Source of the DNA: a virus
IMG/VR virus record: IMGVR_UViG_3300025141_000029
Coordinates: 62,001-126,000 of that record
Strand: one strand, 5' to 3'
DNA: 64,000 bases
Positions 16,801-23,022 of the stretch are shown here, one piece after another. The notes below the pieces were generated by a model, which did not search any database, was not told the DNA's origin, and worked only from the letters and a program-made list of their open reading frames with translations. Position 1 is the first letter of the stretch. Each line of letters begins with the position of its first letter. The translations under genes and the position numbers were made by a program.

Positions 16801-17051
16801 AGGTTGCCATCGTGATTACCGAGAATAACATATGTTGGTGCTATATCTGCTAGATTCTTGAGGAAATCAGAACACATTTGAACATACTCGGGACTAATTT
16901 GAGTCTTCGTATGTGCGATATCCCCACAGTGAATTATATAATCTGGCTTCTGTTCTCGAAGGCTTTTATATAATTGGCTAAAAACCTCTCTATATTCTTT
17001 ATGATATTTTAAATTTCGGATATGAGTATCCGATATGTGCGCAAAACGCAT
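13899..17051 (-). CDS. Recombination nuclease-ATPase: fused gp47 (Mre11/SbcD) and gp46 (Rad50/SbcC)
   Basis: One 1050-residue chain carries both subunits of the Mre11-Rad50 type recombination complex. Residues 1 to about 340 are a calcineurin-like phosphoesterase: DTH at 8-10, GD at 43-44, GNHD at 78-81, YHG at 148-150 and GDIH at 182-185. Residues about 365-1050 are an SMC-type ATPase: Walker A GIFGKNFSGKSS at 396-407, a long antiparallel coiled coil, MGSGAEKTIAAMAIR as the signature near 955, and Walker B DIFVLDEPGTTLDEEN near 985. The hook region has CGNKFPTC (Cys723, Cys730) rather than the usual CxxC. In T4 these are separate genes. The complex resects DNA ends for recombination-dependent replication. 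Confidence 0.93.
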   Translation of the reverse strand: MRFAHISDTHIRNLKYHKEYREVFSQLYKSLREQKPDYIIHCGDIAHTKTQISPEYVQMCSDFLKNLADIAPTYVILGNHDGNLRNSSRQDALTPIVNALQHQSLYLLRNSGEMPLRDNFSLNVLSVFDEDNWQDPSDSNRINIALYHGSISNCQTDLGWTMERGENDLGIFNNFDYGFLGDIHKTNQILDKEGKIRYPGSTIQQNHGETSDKGYLIWDIKDKENFTCEHFVLKNPKPFITIQLTPRGRISKKVKVQKGARLRLVSENHLPLDIIRRAIDVAKTRFKPEAITYLNRAQGDRINIEDLTNSLVKEDLRDINVQEELIEEYLQEYQVDTETTQKILNLNRIYKTRVEEEEEISRNINWRLKKIEWDNLFNYGEKNSINFENLNGIVGIFGKNFSGKSSIVDSLLYTLFNTTSKNNRKNLNVINQNKDYCRGYVEIGIGTKTYKIERVSTKYIKKLRGNVTQEAKTDLEFSVYDNALEEEKSLNGTSRIETDKNIKKIFGSLEDFLLTSMASQLGSLSYIGEGSTRRKEILAKFLDLEVFEHKFKMAKDEAGDMKVLIRRDDDREFDKEIKEAEKIFNKNNIKREQKDLECVVLKESLTEKQNELQEISLKLKEIPDDIIDIKDLISNIEERTRLLKEYEHSQVNFLAQIDIKEKHVLEIEEFLEECPADEIKEKQKEIEQRVEKIKDLESDIQRLQEKIERQKKKIDLLDEVPCGNKFPTCRFIEDAHKSKRLISSSGVSLEELSIIKNNTQAELNALKPEENKKILEDYGSFQHKLSESKVDLQLLNVEVEKNKNESFKIKTYLIELEKQREYYDQNKKLIENLETLQISEEEVDEEVTKLSKQYDRCQKLILNLYKEDGTLEERVEKIKRDKEDYTTLCNNFSAYDLFMNCMHANGISYDIIKKRLPLINAEISKVIANIVDFEVFFENEDKKLDILIKHPGHDPRPIEMGSGAEKTIAAMAIRLALLNVSTLPKGDIFVLDEPGTTLDEENMEGFIRILDMIKTQFKTVLLISHLDSLKDTVDTQIIIEKRKGFASVNQ

Positions 17052-17080
17052 ATAAACTCCACTTATACAAATCTATTATA

Positions 17081-17581
17081 CTAACGCTTATCGTCTTTGT
17101 CAAGGGAATTCGATCGCGATATAATGAACGGATGGCTCGGTTTTCTATCTTGATATTTAACTCGCGTGCCGACGACTCGATCAACCCACTCTGTTGTAAT
17201 TCCCCAATTGGCATCTTGATCTTTTCCCATATGATGATCGTGGTGCCAGGGTACTTTTTTCTTTGCCCATTCTGGATCTAAATGAGATTTCTTATGAACA
17301 TAATAGTATCTAAAAGCACCTGCTAAAACTCCAACATAAAATACAGCTGATACAAAGAGGATAGGTAAGTGTAATATTATTAAAAATATCAAACCACTTT
17401 TCTCTCTGCTCGTTGATTCGTTCCACCCTTTCTTCTTGTAATCATCATCATAGAAATCATTTTGTCTAGATTTTTTATGATGTATGTGCCGGCGCGAAGA
17501 CCAGCTGCTTTTTTTATTTTTACCTAAACCATGTAAAATATATCTATGTAAAATCCATTCTAATAAATTAGTGTACAACAA
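17081..17581 (-). CDS. Fatty-acid hydroxylase/sterol desaturase superfamily enzyme (possible damaged start)
   Basis: A 166-residue frame from a TTG at 17581. It has the histidine clusters of di-iron membrane hydroxylases: HRYILH at about residues 12-17, HIHH near 32-35, and HHDHHMG near 113-119. Hydrophobic segments lie between the first and last clusters (LIFLIILHLPILFVSAVFYV). It ends WGITTEWVDRVVGT, usual for the family. The in-frame DNA upstream, without stop back to 17634, encodes IVVELIFYASTFALGLL, which completes a first membrane helix. An ATG at 17629-17631 overlapping the previous stop (TAATG) is one base out of frame. One extra G in ATGGG would join them, so the true gene may start at 17631. 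An auxiliary lipid- or carotenoid-modifying role is inferred. Confidence 0.75.
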   Translation of the reverse strand: MLYTNLLEWILHRYILHGLGKNKKSSWSSRRHIHHKKSRQNDFYDDDYKKKGWNESTSREKSGLIFLIILHLPILFVSAVFYVGVLAGAFRYYYVHKKSHLDPEWAKKKVPWHHDHHMGKDQDANWGITTEWVDRVVGTRVKYQDRKPSHPFIISRSNSLDKDDKR

Positions 17582-17630
17582 GCCTAAAGCAAATGTTGAC
17601 GCATAAAAGATTAATTCTACTACTATCCCA

Positions 17631-17876
17631 TTACGTTGTTAAATCCTCAAAAATTTTATTCATCTCTTGTTGTAGAGTTTTTGCTAACTCTTTATCATCA
17701 TTATTGATAGCTTCAAAATAATATTCACCTAATTTTTCAAAACGTTCTTTCAAAAGTTTTTTTAAATTTGGATTATTATTTTCAATCAAAACAGTACGAT
17801 TTGCTTCTTCTAAAATATGATATCGCTGAATTTCTTCATTAATAATTTGATTTAATTTTTGTTTAGTAATCTTCAT
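17631..17876 (-). CDS. Predicted internal head (cargo) protein with capsid-targeting leader (4 of 4 in tandem)
   Basis: An 81-residue acidic helical protein starting MKITKQKLNQIINEEIQRY. The leader has the IINE-E site expected for gp21-type cleavage and is shared with the three genes upstream and with 4219-4680. The rest (about residues 20-81) is helical without a known domain: NPNLKKLLKERFEKLGEYYF, then a Glu/Asp-rich helix. An AGGAGAATAAT ribosome site precedes the ATG. Its stop forms TAATG with the putative original start of the hydroxylase gene. The cargo role is inferred from the shared leader. Confidence 0.6.
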   Translation of the reverse strand: MKITKQKLNQIINEEIQRYHILEEANRTVLIENNNPNLKKLLKERFEKLGEYYFEAINNDDKELAKTLQQEMNKIFEDLTT

Positions 17877-17885
17877 ATTATTCTC

Positions 17886-18308
17886 CTATTCATCAAAAGC
17901 TGTCATCGCTTGACCAATTTCTGTCATAAGAACACCAGGCTGAAGCAAAAATTTAAGCTGCTCAATTACAAGTTTTGTAGCAGGATTATCTGATGGTGAA
18001 GTCATAGTTTGAAGTTCTTCTCCAGCGGCTATAAACATCTTTCTGGCCTCGTCTCTGCCCATATCATCAGCCAATTTATATGCATCACTAACCAAAGAGG
18101 CCATCGAAGAGCTTAAAACCTCGGAACCTTGCTGAACTCTATTTCGATGAGTTTCCTCTTCAGCAGTGGGGCCTTCATATTCTGGGCGTCCCTTCTTCCA
18201 ATCTGTACCTGGACTGTGATGCGGATCTAGAGACATCCGCTCGCCTTCTTTAACCAATGCTAGCTCTTCTTTAATAATTTGTTTTAATTGTGATTTTGTA
18301 ATTTTCAT
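17886..18308 (-). CDS. Predicted internal head (cargo) protein with capsid-targeting leader (3 of 4)
   Basis: A 140-residue protein with leader MKITKSQLKQIIKEELALV and an IIKE-E site. After the leader comes a charged, Pro/His-rich linker (about residues 24-55, SLDPHHSPGTDWKKGRP). A helical domain (about 60-138) follows, with SMASLVSDAYKLADDMGRD and a hydrophobic C-terminal helix. No known domain. An AAAGGAGACAT ribosome site precedes the start. It lies in the tandem of leader-bearing genes downstream of the tmRNA. Payload function unknown; delivery into the head, and then perhaps the host, is inferred from the leader. Confidence 0.6.
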   Translation of the reverse strand: MKITKSQLKQIIKEELALVKEGERMSLDPHHSPGTDWKKGRPEYEGPTAEEETHRNRVQQGSEVLSSSMASLVSDAYKLADDMGRDEARKMFIAAGEELQTMTSPSDNPATKLVIEQLKFLLQPGVLMTEIGQAMTAFDE

Positions 18309-18322
18309 GGCATATGTCTCCT

Positions 18323-18652
18323 TTATGCGCCTAAATCTGCGGATGCATCATGATGCTGCTCTTCTAGTTCATCAGCCATATCACGAAGTGCCTCTGCTCG
18401 ATCCAGATCAGAACGCGTTGAACGGCCGATTAGTTGATCGATAAGTTTTATTTTACCCGATCGAATGAAGTCGTCATGTGAGCTTCGCGCCCGACTTCTA
18501 GAATCATCAACAACTTTGTCCAAAGGATCGGGTGGCCCACCTTTTCCTTGGCGGTGGTGAAAAGCATCTGATGATATATCTTTGACCCATTCTTCAGTCA
18601 TACTTAACTCTTCTTTAATAATTTGTCTTAATTGTTCTTTTGTAATTTTCAT
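18323..18652 (-). CDS. Predicted internal head (cargo) protein with capsid-targeting leader (2 of 4)
   Basis: A 109-residue protein starting at the ATG at 18652, which overlaps the previous stop as ATGA. The frame is open further upstream, but that would add non-homologous residues before the conserved leader MKITKEQLRQIIKEELSM, so the inner start is chosen. After the IIKE-E site the protein is charged and mostly helical (DDFIRSGKIKLIDQLIGRST, then RAEALRDMADELEEQHHD). No membrane segment or known domain. Function unknown beyond the predicted head targeting. Confidence 0.6.
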   Translation of the reverse strand: MKITKEQLRQIIKEELSMTEEWVKDISSDAFHHRQGKGGPPDPLDKVVDDSRSRARSSHDDFIRSGKIKLIDQLIGRSTRSDLDRAEALRDMADELEEQHHDASADLGA

Positions 18653-18912
18653 AGGCCAAAAACTCCGTGATCTTCCATACATTTAAGATATGCCGGATCT
18701 TTACGATTGCGGCCTACACCACGGCACTTGCACTCTGCCCACATCCAGAGACCCTGATCATCGCCAGGCGGTACGCCACAAGGATCTGTTTCTGCAGCTG
18801 CCATAGAAGCTTCTTTTTCCCACCATGCTGCGTCTTCTGGGGAAATTTCTTTTAGTACTGCCGAAAATTCCTCTTTAATAATCTCTCTTAATCGTTGCTT
18901 TGTAATCTTCAT
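18649..18912 (-). CDS. Predicted internal head (cargo) protein with capsid-targeting leader, Cys-containing (1 of 4)
   Basis: An 87-residue protein with leader MKITKQRLREIIKEEFSAV. The remainder is unusual for the group in having four cysteines (DPCG, ECKCRG and LKCMED) and several tryptophans (AAWWEKE, LWMWAE), so it may bind metal or form a small disulfide-type fold. It ends DHGVFGL. The gene starts 24 bases downstream of the mature tmRNA 3' end, with AGAGGAT as ribosome site, so both may come from one primary transcript. Payload function unknown. Confidence 0.6.
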   Translation of the reverse strand: MKITKQRLREIIKEEFSAVLKEISPEDAAWWEKEASMAAAETDPCGVPPGDDQGLWMWAECKCRGVGRNRKDPAYLKCMEDHGVFGL

Positions 18913-18936
18913 ATTAATCCTCTAATATTAAGTAGT

Positions 18937-19246
18937 TGGTGGAAGTGCCGGGAGTCGAACCCGGGTCCTAAATATTTCCAACATATTGTCGTTCACAAGG
19001 TTAGTCAGTTTATGAACTCTGACAAACTTAAACGCACCGCGCACCATCAGTTTTTTAAAGAAACTGAAAACTCTATTTTGTAGTCTTGGTTAACAAGGCG
19101 ACTACAACCCCGTGATTACGCCGCTAGGGCGTATTCAAAGTCAACGTTATCGTTGGCGTTTAAAAGTTTGAGTGTTTTTACTGTGCCGCACTCACACAGC
19201 CTTGCACATTATATTTTCAATATTCAGTCGATACCAGTTCACCCCC
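18937..19246 (-). ncRNA. ssrA: Transfer-messenger RNA (tmRNA), tag ANDNVDFEYALAA
   Basis: A complete one-piece tmRNA of about 310 nt. The 5' end GGGGGUGAACUGGUAUCGAC pairs through GGGGGUG with CACUUCC near the 3' end, including the G3-U pair that marks alanyl acceptors, and CCA is encoded. The T-arm reads CCGGG-TTCGACT-CCCGG. The tag frame starts at the resume codon GCC (19155-19157) and ends in TAA at 19116-19118, encoding ANDNVDFEYALAA with the usual proteolysis-type ALAA end. tmRNA rescues stalled ribosomes together with SmpB, not seen here. The 5' end overlaps the primase stop region by 8 bases, so the RNA must be processed from or transcribed within that gene. Confidence 0.96.
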
Positions 19247-20183
19247 GCATAAGTAATTCATTAATTAAATAGTCATAAGACTTGATAAATGTTGCCTTTG
19301 TTTTCCTCTCTAAAAATTGATCTCGTGACATTTCGCCGACATCATTATATGGAAGAATATCAACTTTGTGAACCTCAATATCATACTCTAATAAAAGTTT
19401 TATAATCTTCAAAGTTTTTCTGTCAACATCCGGATCCAAAGCAATATAAACTGGCGTATCGTTTTTCACAATCTCTTGGAATAATTTTGAATGTTCCCTC
19501 AAAGTTGAACCAAGAATTGGAACAGCATTATCTCCTGCTTTAATCGCATCGAAAACGCCCTCGACCAAAATCAGATCTTCATCGAAGTCAAGATACAACT
19601 CATTGAAAATGATATCTTTGCTGGCTTGTGGATTTTTATATTTTCTCCAATCATCTCCATAGCTTCTGGCAATAAAGAAATTTGCTTTTCCGGCCAAACC
19701 AAAAGAAGGAACAATGACGCGAGATCCAAATTCGCCGTCGTCACAATATCCAATTTTCCATTTAATAATATCTTGTCTATAGACGTCGCGACTTTCCAAA
19801 TAATTTAAAGGATACAAAGAAGTCTTTGGAAGATTTTTATTTGCGAGAGATACAAATTCTTTTGGTAAATCAAGAGTCTGCTCTTCTTCAACGATTTTAT
19901 CATCTTGTAGCAAAGCTTCTGTAAAAGTTGAAATATCAATTTGTTGTGTAAACTGAGCCCATTCTTTGCGCTGTTCGTAATTTCCATAACGACGAATTAA
20001 ACGATAGACTGAATGGCCGGCATATTCGCAAACCCAACATTTGAATACATCGCGCTCAATATTAACTGAAAGTTTATTTTTGTGATGATCACATTTTGGA
20101 CAAGCGAAGAGAAGTTCATTTCCAGCTTGATTATAATATCCTAAAACATTTCTTAAAATTACGCGCTTTTTTCCATCTGACAT
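19239..20183 (-). CDS. DnaG-type DNA primase (gp61-like role)
   Basis: A 314-residue primase when started at the ATG at 20183 (MSDGKKRVILRNVLG); the frame extends to a TTG at 20210 but that lies within the RuvC-like gene. An N-terminal zinc-binding domain has CPKC, then FKCWVCEYAG. The TOPRIM catalytic core follows, with LILVEGVFDAIKAGD (acidic Glu near residue 206) and VYIALDPDVDRKT (DPD near 244-246). The protein is short, like T4 gp61 (342 aa), with no helicase domain. It makes RNA primers for lagging-strand synthesis. The stop falls inside the tmRNA 5' end. It follows the RuvC-like gene with a 25-base overlap. Confidence 0.9.
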   Translation of the reverse strand: MSDGKKRVILRNVLGYYNQAGNELLFACPKCDHHKNKLSVNIERDVFKCWVCEYAGHSVYRLIRRYGNYEQRKEWAQFTQQIDISTFTEALLQDDKIVEEEQTLDLPKEFVSLANKNLPKTSLYPLNYLESRDVYRQDIIKWKIGYCDDGEFGSRVIVPSFGLAGKANFFIARSYGDDWRKYKNPQASKDIIFNELYLDFDEDLILVEGVFDAIKAGDNAVPILGSTLREHSKLFQEIVKNDTPVYIALDPDVDRKTLKIIKLLLEYDIEVHKVDILPYNDVGEMSRDQFLERKTKATFIKSYDYLINELLMRG

Positions 20184-20692
20184 AAATACCCTGCTTTTGC
20201 AATCACCCAACTATCTGCTTTATCAAAACAGTGCGGTTTTGGATTGCCGTGCTTAGTATATTCTATAAGAACAGATGGTACATTGTCAAGAACATATTGT
20301 ATAACAACTTGTTTTGCTTTGACACCTTTTGGGATTTTGATGCCACATTTTTTTCTTGCGGACGTCGCAGCAACATATTCTGGCTGTAGTTCAAACACTT
20401 CATAACATAGCCACGAAACAATGCCGTTAAAACGAGATAATGTAGATAATGTCTTTGCCGATGAAAATCCAGATCGAAATGATTGAAGTGACTGTTCTAT
20501 AAAAACTGAAGAAATATTAAATTCATCATCAATCTGTCTAAGTAATTCTTTGATTTCGCGACCTTTGTGAAAAAGTGTTGGAAAATATTTTTTGTTTCGA
20601 AAGTCCCAAGCCTCATTAAAAACAACTTTTCCGTCATTGTCGATAACTGTTACGCCAGTTATGCTCGTGCTAATATCTAAACCTAAAATCAT
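20159..20692 (-). CDS. RuvC-like Holliday-junction resolvase/nuclease
   Basis: A 177-residue RNase H-fold nuclease. MILGLDISTSITGVTVI gives the first catalytic Asp (residue 6), SSVFIEQSLQSF the Glu (66), and CFDKADSWVIAKAG the paired acidic residues (157 and 160), the RuvC order D-E-D-D. Size matches RuvC (about 170 aa). It would cut branched DNA before packaging, the role of endonuclease VII (gp49) in T4, which is an unrelated fold and was not seen here. The gene sits directly before primase. Confidence 0.88.
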   Translation of the reverse strand: MILGLDISTSITGVTVIDNDGKVVFNEAWDFRNKKYFPTLFHKGREIKELLRQIDDEFNISSVFIEQSLQSFRSGFSSAKTLSTLSRFNGIVSWLCYEVFELQPEYVAATSARKKCGIKIPKGVKAKQVVIQYVLDNVPSVLIEYTKHGNPKPHCFDKADSWVIAKAGYLCQMEKSA

Positions 20693-20704
20693 TCTTTAAT
20701 TATA

Positions 20705-21850
20705 TCAATAATCTAGCTTAAGTTTAAATGTATAATCATCACCTTCTTGTTTTCGAACCGGTGTAGCAAGTTTGGCTATGGCAATCAAATTTTTATTTTT
20801 ATCAAAGATTCCTATTTTCGATATGAATGTTTGTTTTTTGAATGTTTCATTGTAACCACTGAATGAGCTGCTAACTGTATTAATCAATTCTATATTTGAA
20901 ATTTCAGAATATTTTCCTGAAGATGTTACATAAGTTGTTGAGCTGTCACTAGCTGTTGAGCCGCTTTTTTGTGCATACGTTGGATTTGGTGAATAATTTA
21001 ACAAGCCGGGTTGTGCATGTGCGAACATCGTAATCATATTTGTTTTTTGAACACCCTGTACATCCAAACTATAGCTTGATGAAATAGTTAGATATGTTTT
21101 GCGTGCGTACGCATTCCACCTGGGCGCAATCGTAGATCCACCATCTGATACGTATTTCTCTACATGTGCGGCATTAAGATCCCATGATCCCGTTAAGATG
21201 ATAAGCCCTTCATTATAAAGGACCACGCCGGCCACTTTATCATCATTAGAAGAGATCGAGCCTGATGACTGAATCAATTCACCATTTCTATTTTTATCTG
21301 TTAACTTGCCCTGAAGAGTACCAGATACATAAAAACGCAAATCAACAGTTCCTTTCTTGATACTGCTTCCGTAGAAAATCGATGGAAAGTCAACCAAAGT
21401 CAACCTTTGTGTTCCTTTATCTCCCAGCGATGAAGAAAAAGCATAATGAGCGCTATAGTTCTTATAATAATCTAAAACATTCTTTAGCGCATCAATTTGT
21501 GATCTAGTCGAATCAGTGTCATGAACCGCTGTTTGTATCGTTGCTGTTAAGGGATAGCTGCCAGTTAATAATGTTCCGGAATCAAGTACTGCGAACTCAC
21601 TAGTACTAATTGTTCGGAACATCTCAAGCGAAGAACCTTTCGGCAAGAAAGGATAAATTAAATTATCTGTTGCTCGATTAACGTTTAATTCATATAAGCT
21701 GATATTTCCAGCAGGCGTATTAGAATTTACAATTGATTGATCTAGATTATTATAATAAGCAGTTGGACCATAAATAAAAAAACTACAATATGGATTTAAT
21801 TCAATTGTATTGGTTAATAAATCACTTTTTTTAAATTTATAATAAGGCAT
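20705..21850 (-). CDS. Tail/baseplate structural protein, paralogue of the next gene upstream
   Basis: A 381-residue Ser/Thr/Tyr-rich, beta-patterned protein without membrane segments. Its C-terminal block (SPNPTY, then SKIGIFDKNKNLIAIAKLAT, PVRKQEG and KLKLDY) matches the same block of the 380-residue protein at 21863-23005, so the two are paralogues. The N-terminus (MPYYKFKKSDLLTNTIELNP) is specific. It lies at the end of the tail block before the RuvC-like gene. A virion component is very likely; its place in the tail is not known. Confidence 0.6.
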   Translation of the reverse strand: MPYYKFKKSDLLTNTIELNPYCSFFIYGPTAYYNNLDQSIVNSNTPAGNISLYELNVNRATDNLIYPFLPKGSSLEMFRTISTSEFAVLDSGTLLTGSYPLTATIQTAVHDTDSTRSQIDALKNVLDYYKNYSAHYAFSSSLGDKGTQRLTLVDFPSIFYGSSIKKGTVDLRFYVSGTLQGKLTDKNRNGELIQSSGSISSNDDKVAGVVLYNEGLIILTGSWDLNAAHVEKYVSDGGSTIAPRWNAYARKTYLTISSSYSLDVQGVQKTNMITMFAHAQPGLLNYSPNPTYAQKSGSTASDSSTTYVTSSGKYSEISNIELINTVSSSFSGYNETFKKQTFISKIGIFDKNKNLIAIAKLATPVRKQEGDDYTFKLKLDY

Positions 21851-21862
21851 TCTTTGAATACC

Positions 21863-23005
21863 TTAATAGTCTAATCTAACTCTAACTGTGACCTCATTTG
21901 ACGGATCTTTACGCAACGGTTCAGAAAGCTTGGCGGTTGCCAATAATTCATTATCTGCGGAATATAATCCTACGGTTGTTAAATATGAGACCGGCAAATC
22001 AGTTGAAAATGTTTTTGTAACAATTTGGCTAGCAGACAAATAGGTTGGATTTGAACTATAATTAAATTCGTTATTATTGAGTCGACAGAAATAAATTGTT
22101 GAATTTAATTCTGTTGTATTATTAAATTGAATACTTTCAATTCTGTGTCTGATATTGTCGCAATTTCCAGAAATAGTAGAAGCAGTTAATGCATTGTTTA
22201 TGTTTAAGCCGGCCGAATCCATATTAATTTCTGAAATAACAGGTGTTAAAGCAGATCCAGAAACACCTAAGCTAGAGCCACTCAGGAATATTGAAGCCGT
22301 TATAACAGCGATGCCGGCTTGATAATAAATTAAGCCAGCAGAATCTGTAGTTTTTATTGGAGCCGCTGTATCGATCGGTGAGCCAACCAGATTAGAAGCA
22401 TATAGCACGCCATAATCACCAGTTGGAGAGTTTACAAAATATCCATCTGATCCGGAAGAATCATTTAATCTAACTTGGGCTGCCATCGGTACACCGGAGC
22501 CAGAAAAAACAGAAGCCAAGCCTAAATCTAAGTAAAAGGATCCTTTTTTAATCTCGTCTTTGTTGAGAAGGCGAGCAAAATTAATAAATATAACTTCATT
22601 CATTTTACCAGTGCCATCGGCTAAATTACCGTCAATATCGAATCTTTGAATATTGCCATTAACATCGTGGCCTACTAAAACTTGAGCCATTTGGTTATAT
22701 ATATTAATCTTATTTTTTCTTTGTGTGGCATCTTGACTTGCGCCGCCCGATAATGATGAGGCTGAAGAATAGCCAACTGCTAAATCAAGAATATGATTGG
22801 CCGACGAACTTAAATATGGATAATCATACACTGACTGGAACATGCCGTGAGAATAATTTTTAATATTACTCTCTGCTCCCACACCAAACACGCCTAAACC
22901 ATAAGTACCTGATAATATTGTACCTGTAATGGGAATTGCTTCATGAAGCAACGTTCTTGTTGTTGTTCTATCGTTATTTAGAAATGTTTTAAAAGTGCTT
23001 GCCAT
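21863..23005 (-). CDS. Tail/baseplate structural protein, tandem paralogue
   Basis: A 380-residue beta-rich protein with many Ser, Gly and Asn residues. The C-terminal region (SSNPTYLS, then TTVGLYSADNELLATAKLSE, PLRKDPS and RVRLDY) is the counterpart of the end of the adjacent 381-residue protein. The N-terminus has AIPITGTILSGTYGLGVFG and FQSVYDYPYLSSSANHILDL. No enzymatic motif. Gene order and composition indicate a virion structural role, perhaps a ring of similar subunits; details are inferred. Confidence 0.6.
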   Translation of the reverse strand: MASTFKTFLNNDRTTTRTLLHEAIPITGTILSGTYGLGVFGVGAESNIKNYSHGMFQSVYDYPYLSSSANHILDLAVGYSSASSLSGGASQDATQRKNKINIYNQMAQVLVGHDVNGNIQRFDIDGNLADGTGKMNEVIFINFARLLNKDEIKKGSFYLDLGLASVFSGSGVPMAAQVRLNDSSGSDGYFVNSPTGDYGVLYASNLVGSPIDTAAPIKTTDSAGLIYYQAGIAVITASIFLSGSSLGVSGSALTPVISEINMDSAGLNINNALTASTISGNCDNIRHRIESIQFNNTTELNSTIYFCRLNNNEFNYSSNPTYLSASQIVTKTFSTDLPVSYLTTVGLYSADNELLATAKLSEPLRKDPSNEVTVRVRLDY

Positions 23006-23022
23006 TTTTATATCCTATTATA

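Noticed and set aside
18937-18990. A tRNA-like 3' half (T-arm and CCA)
   Set aside because: It is the 3' end of the tmRNA, with the matching acceptor strand and tag frame upstream; there is no anticodon arm.
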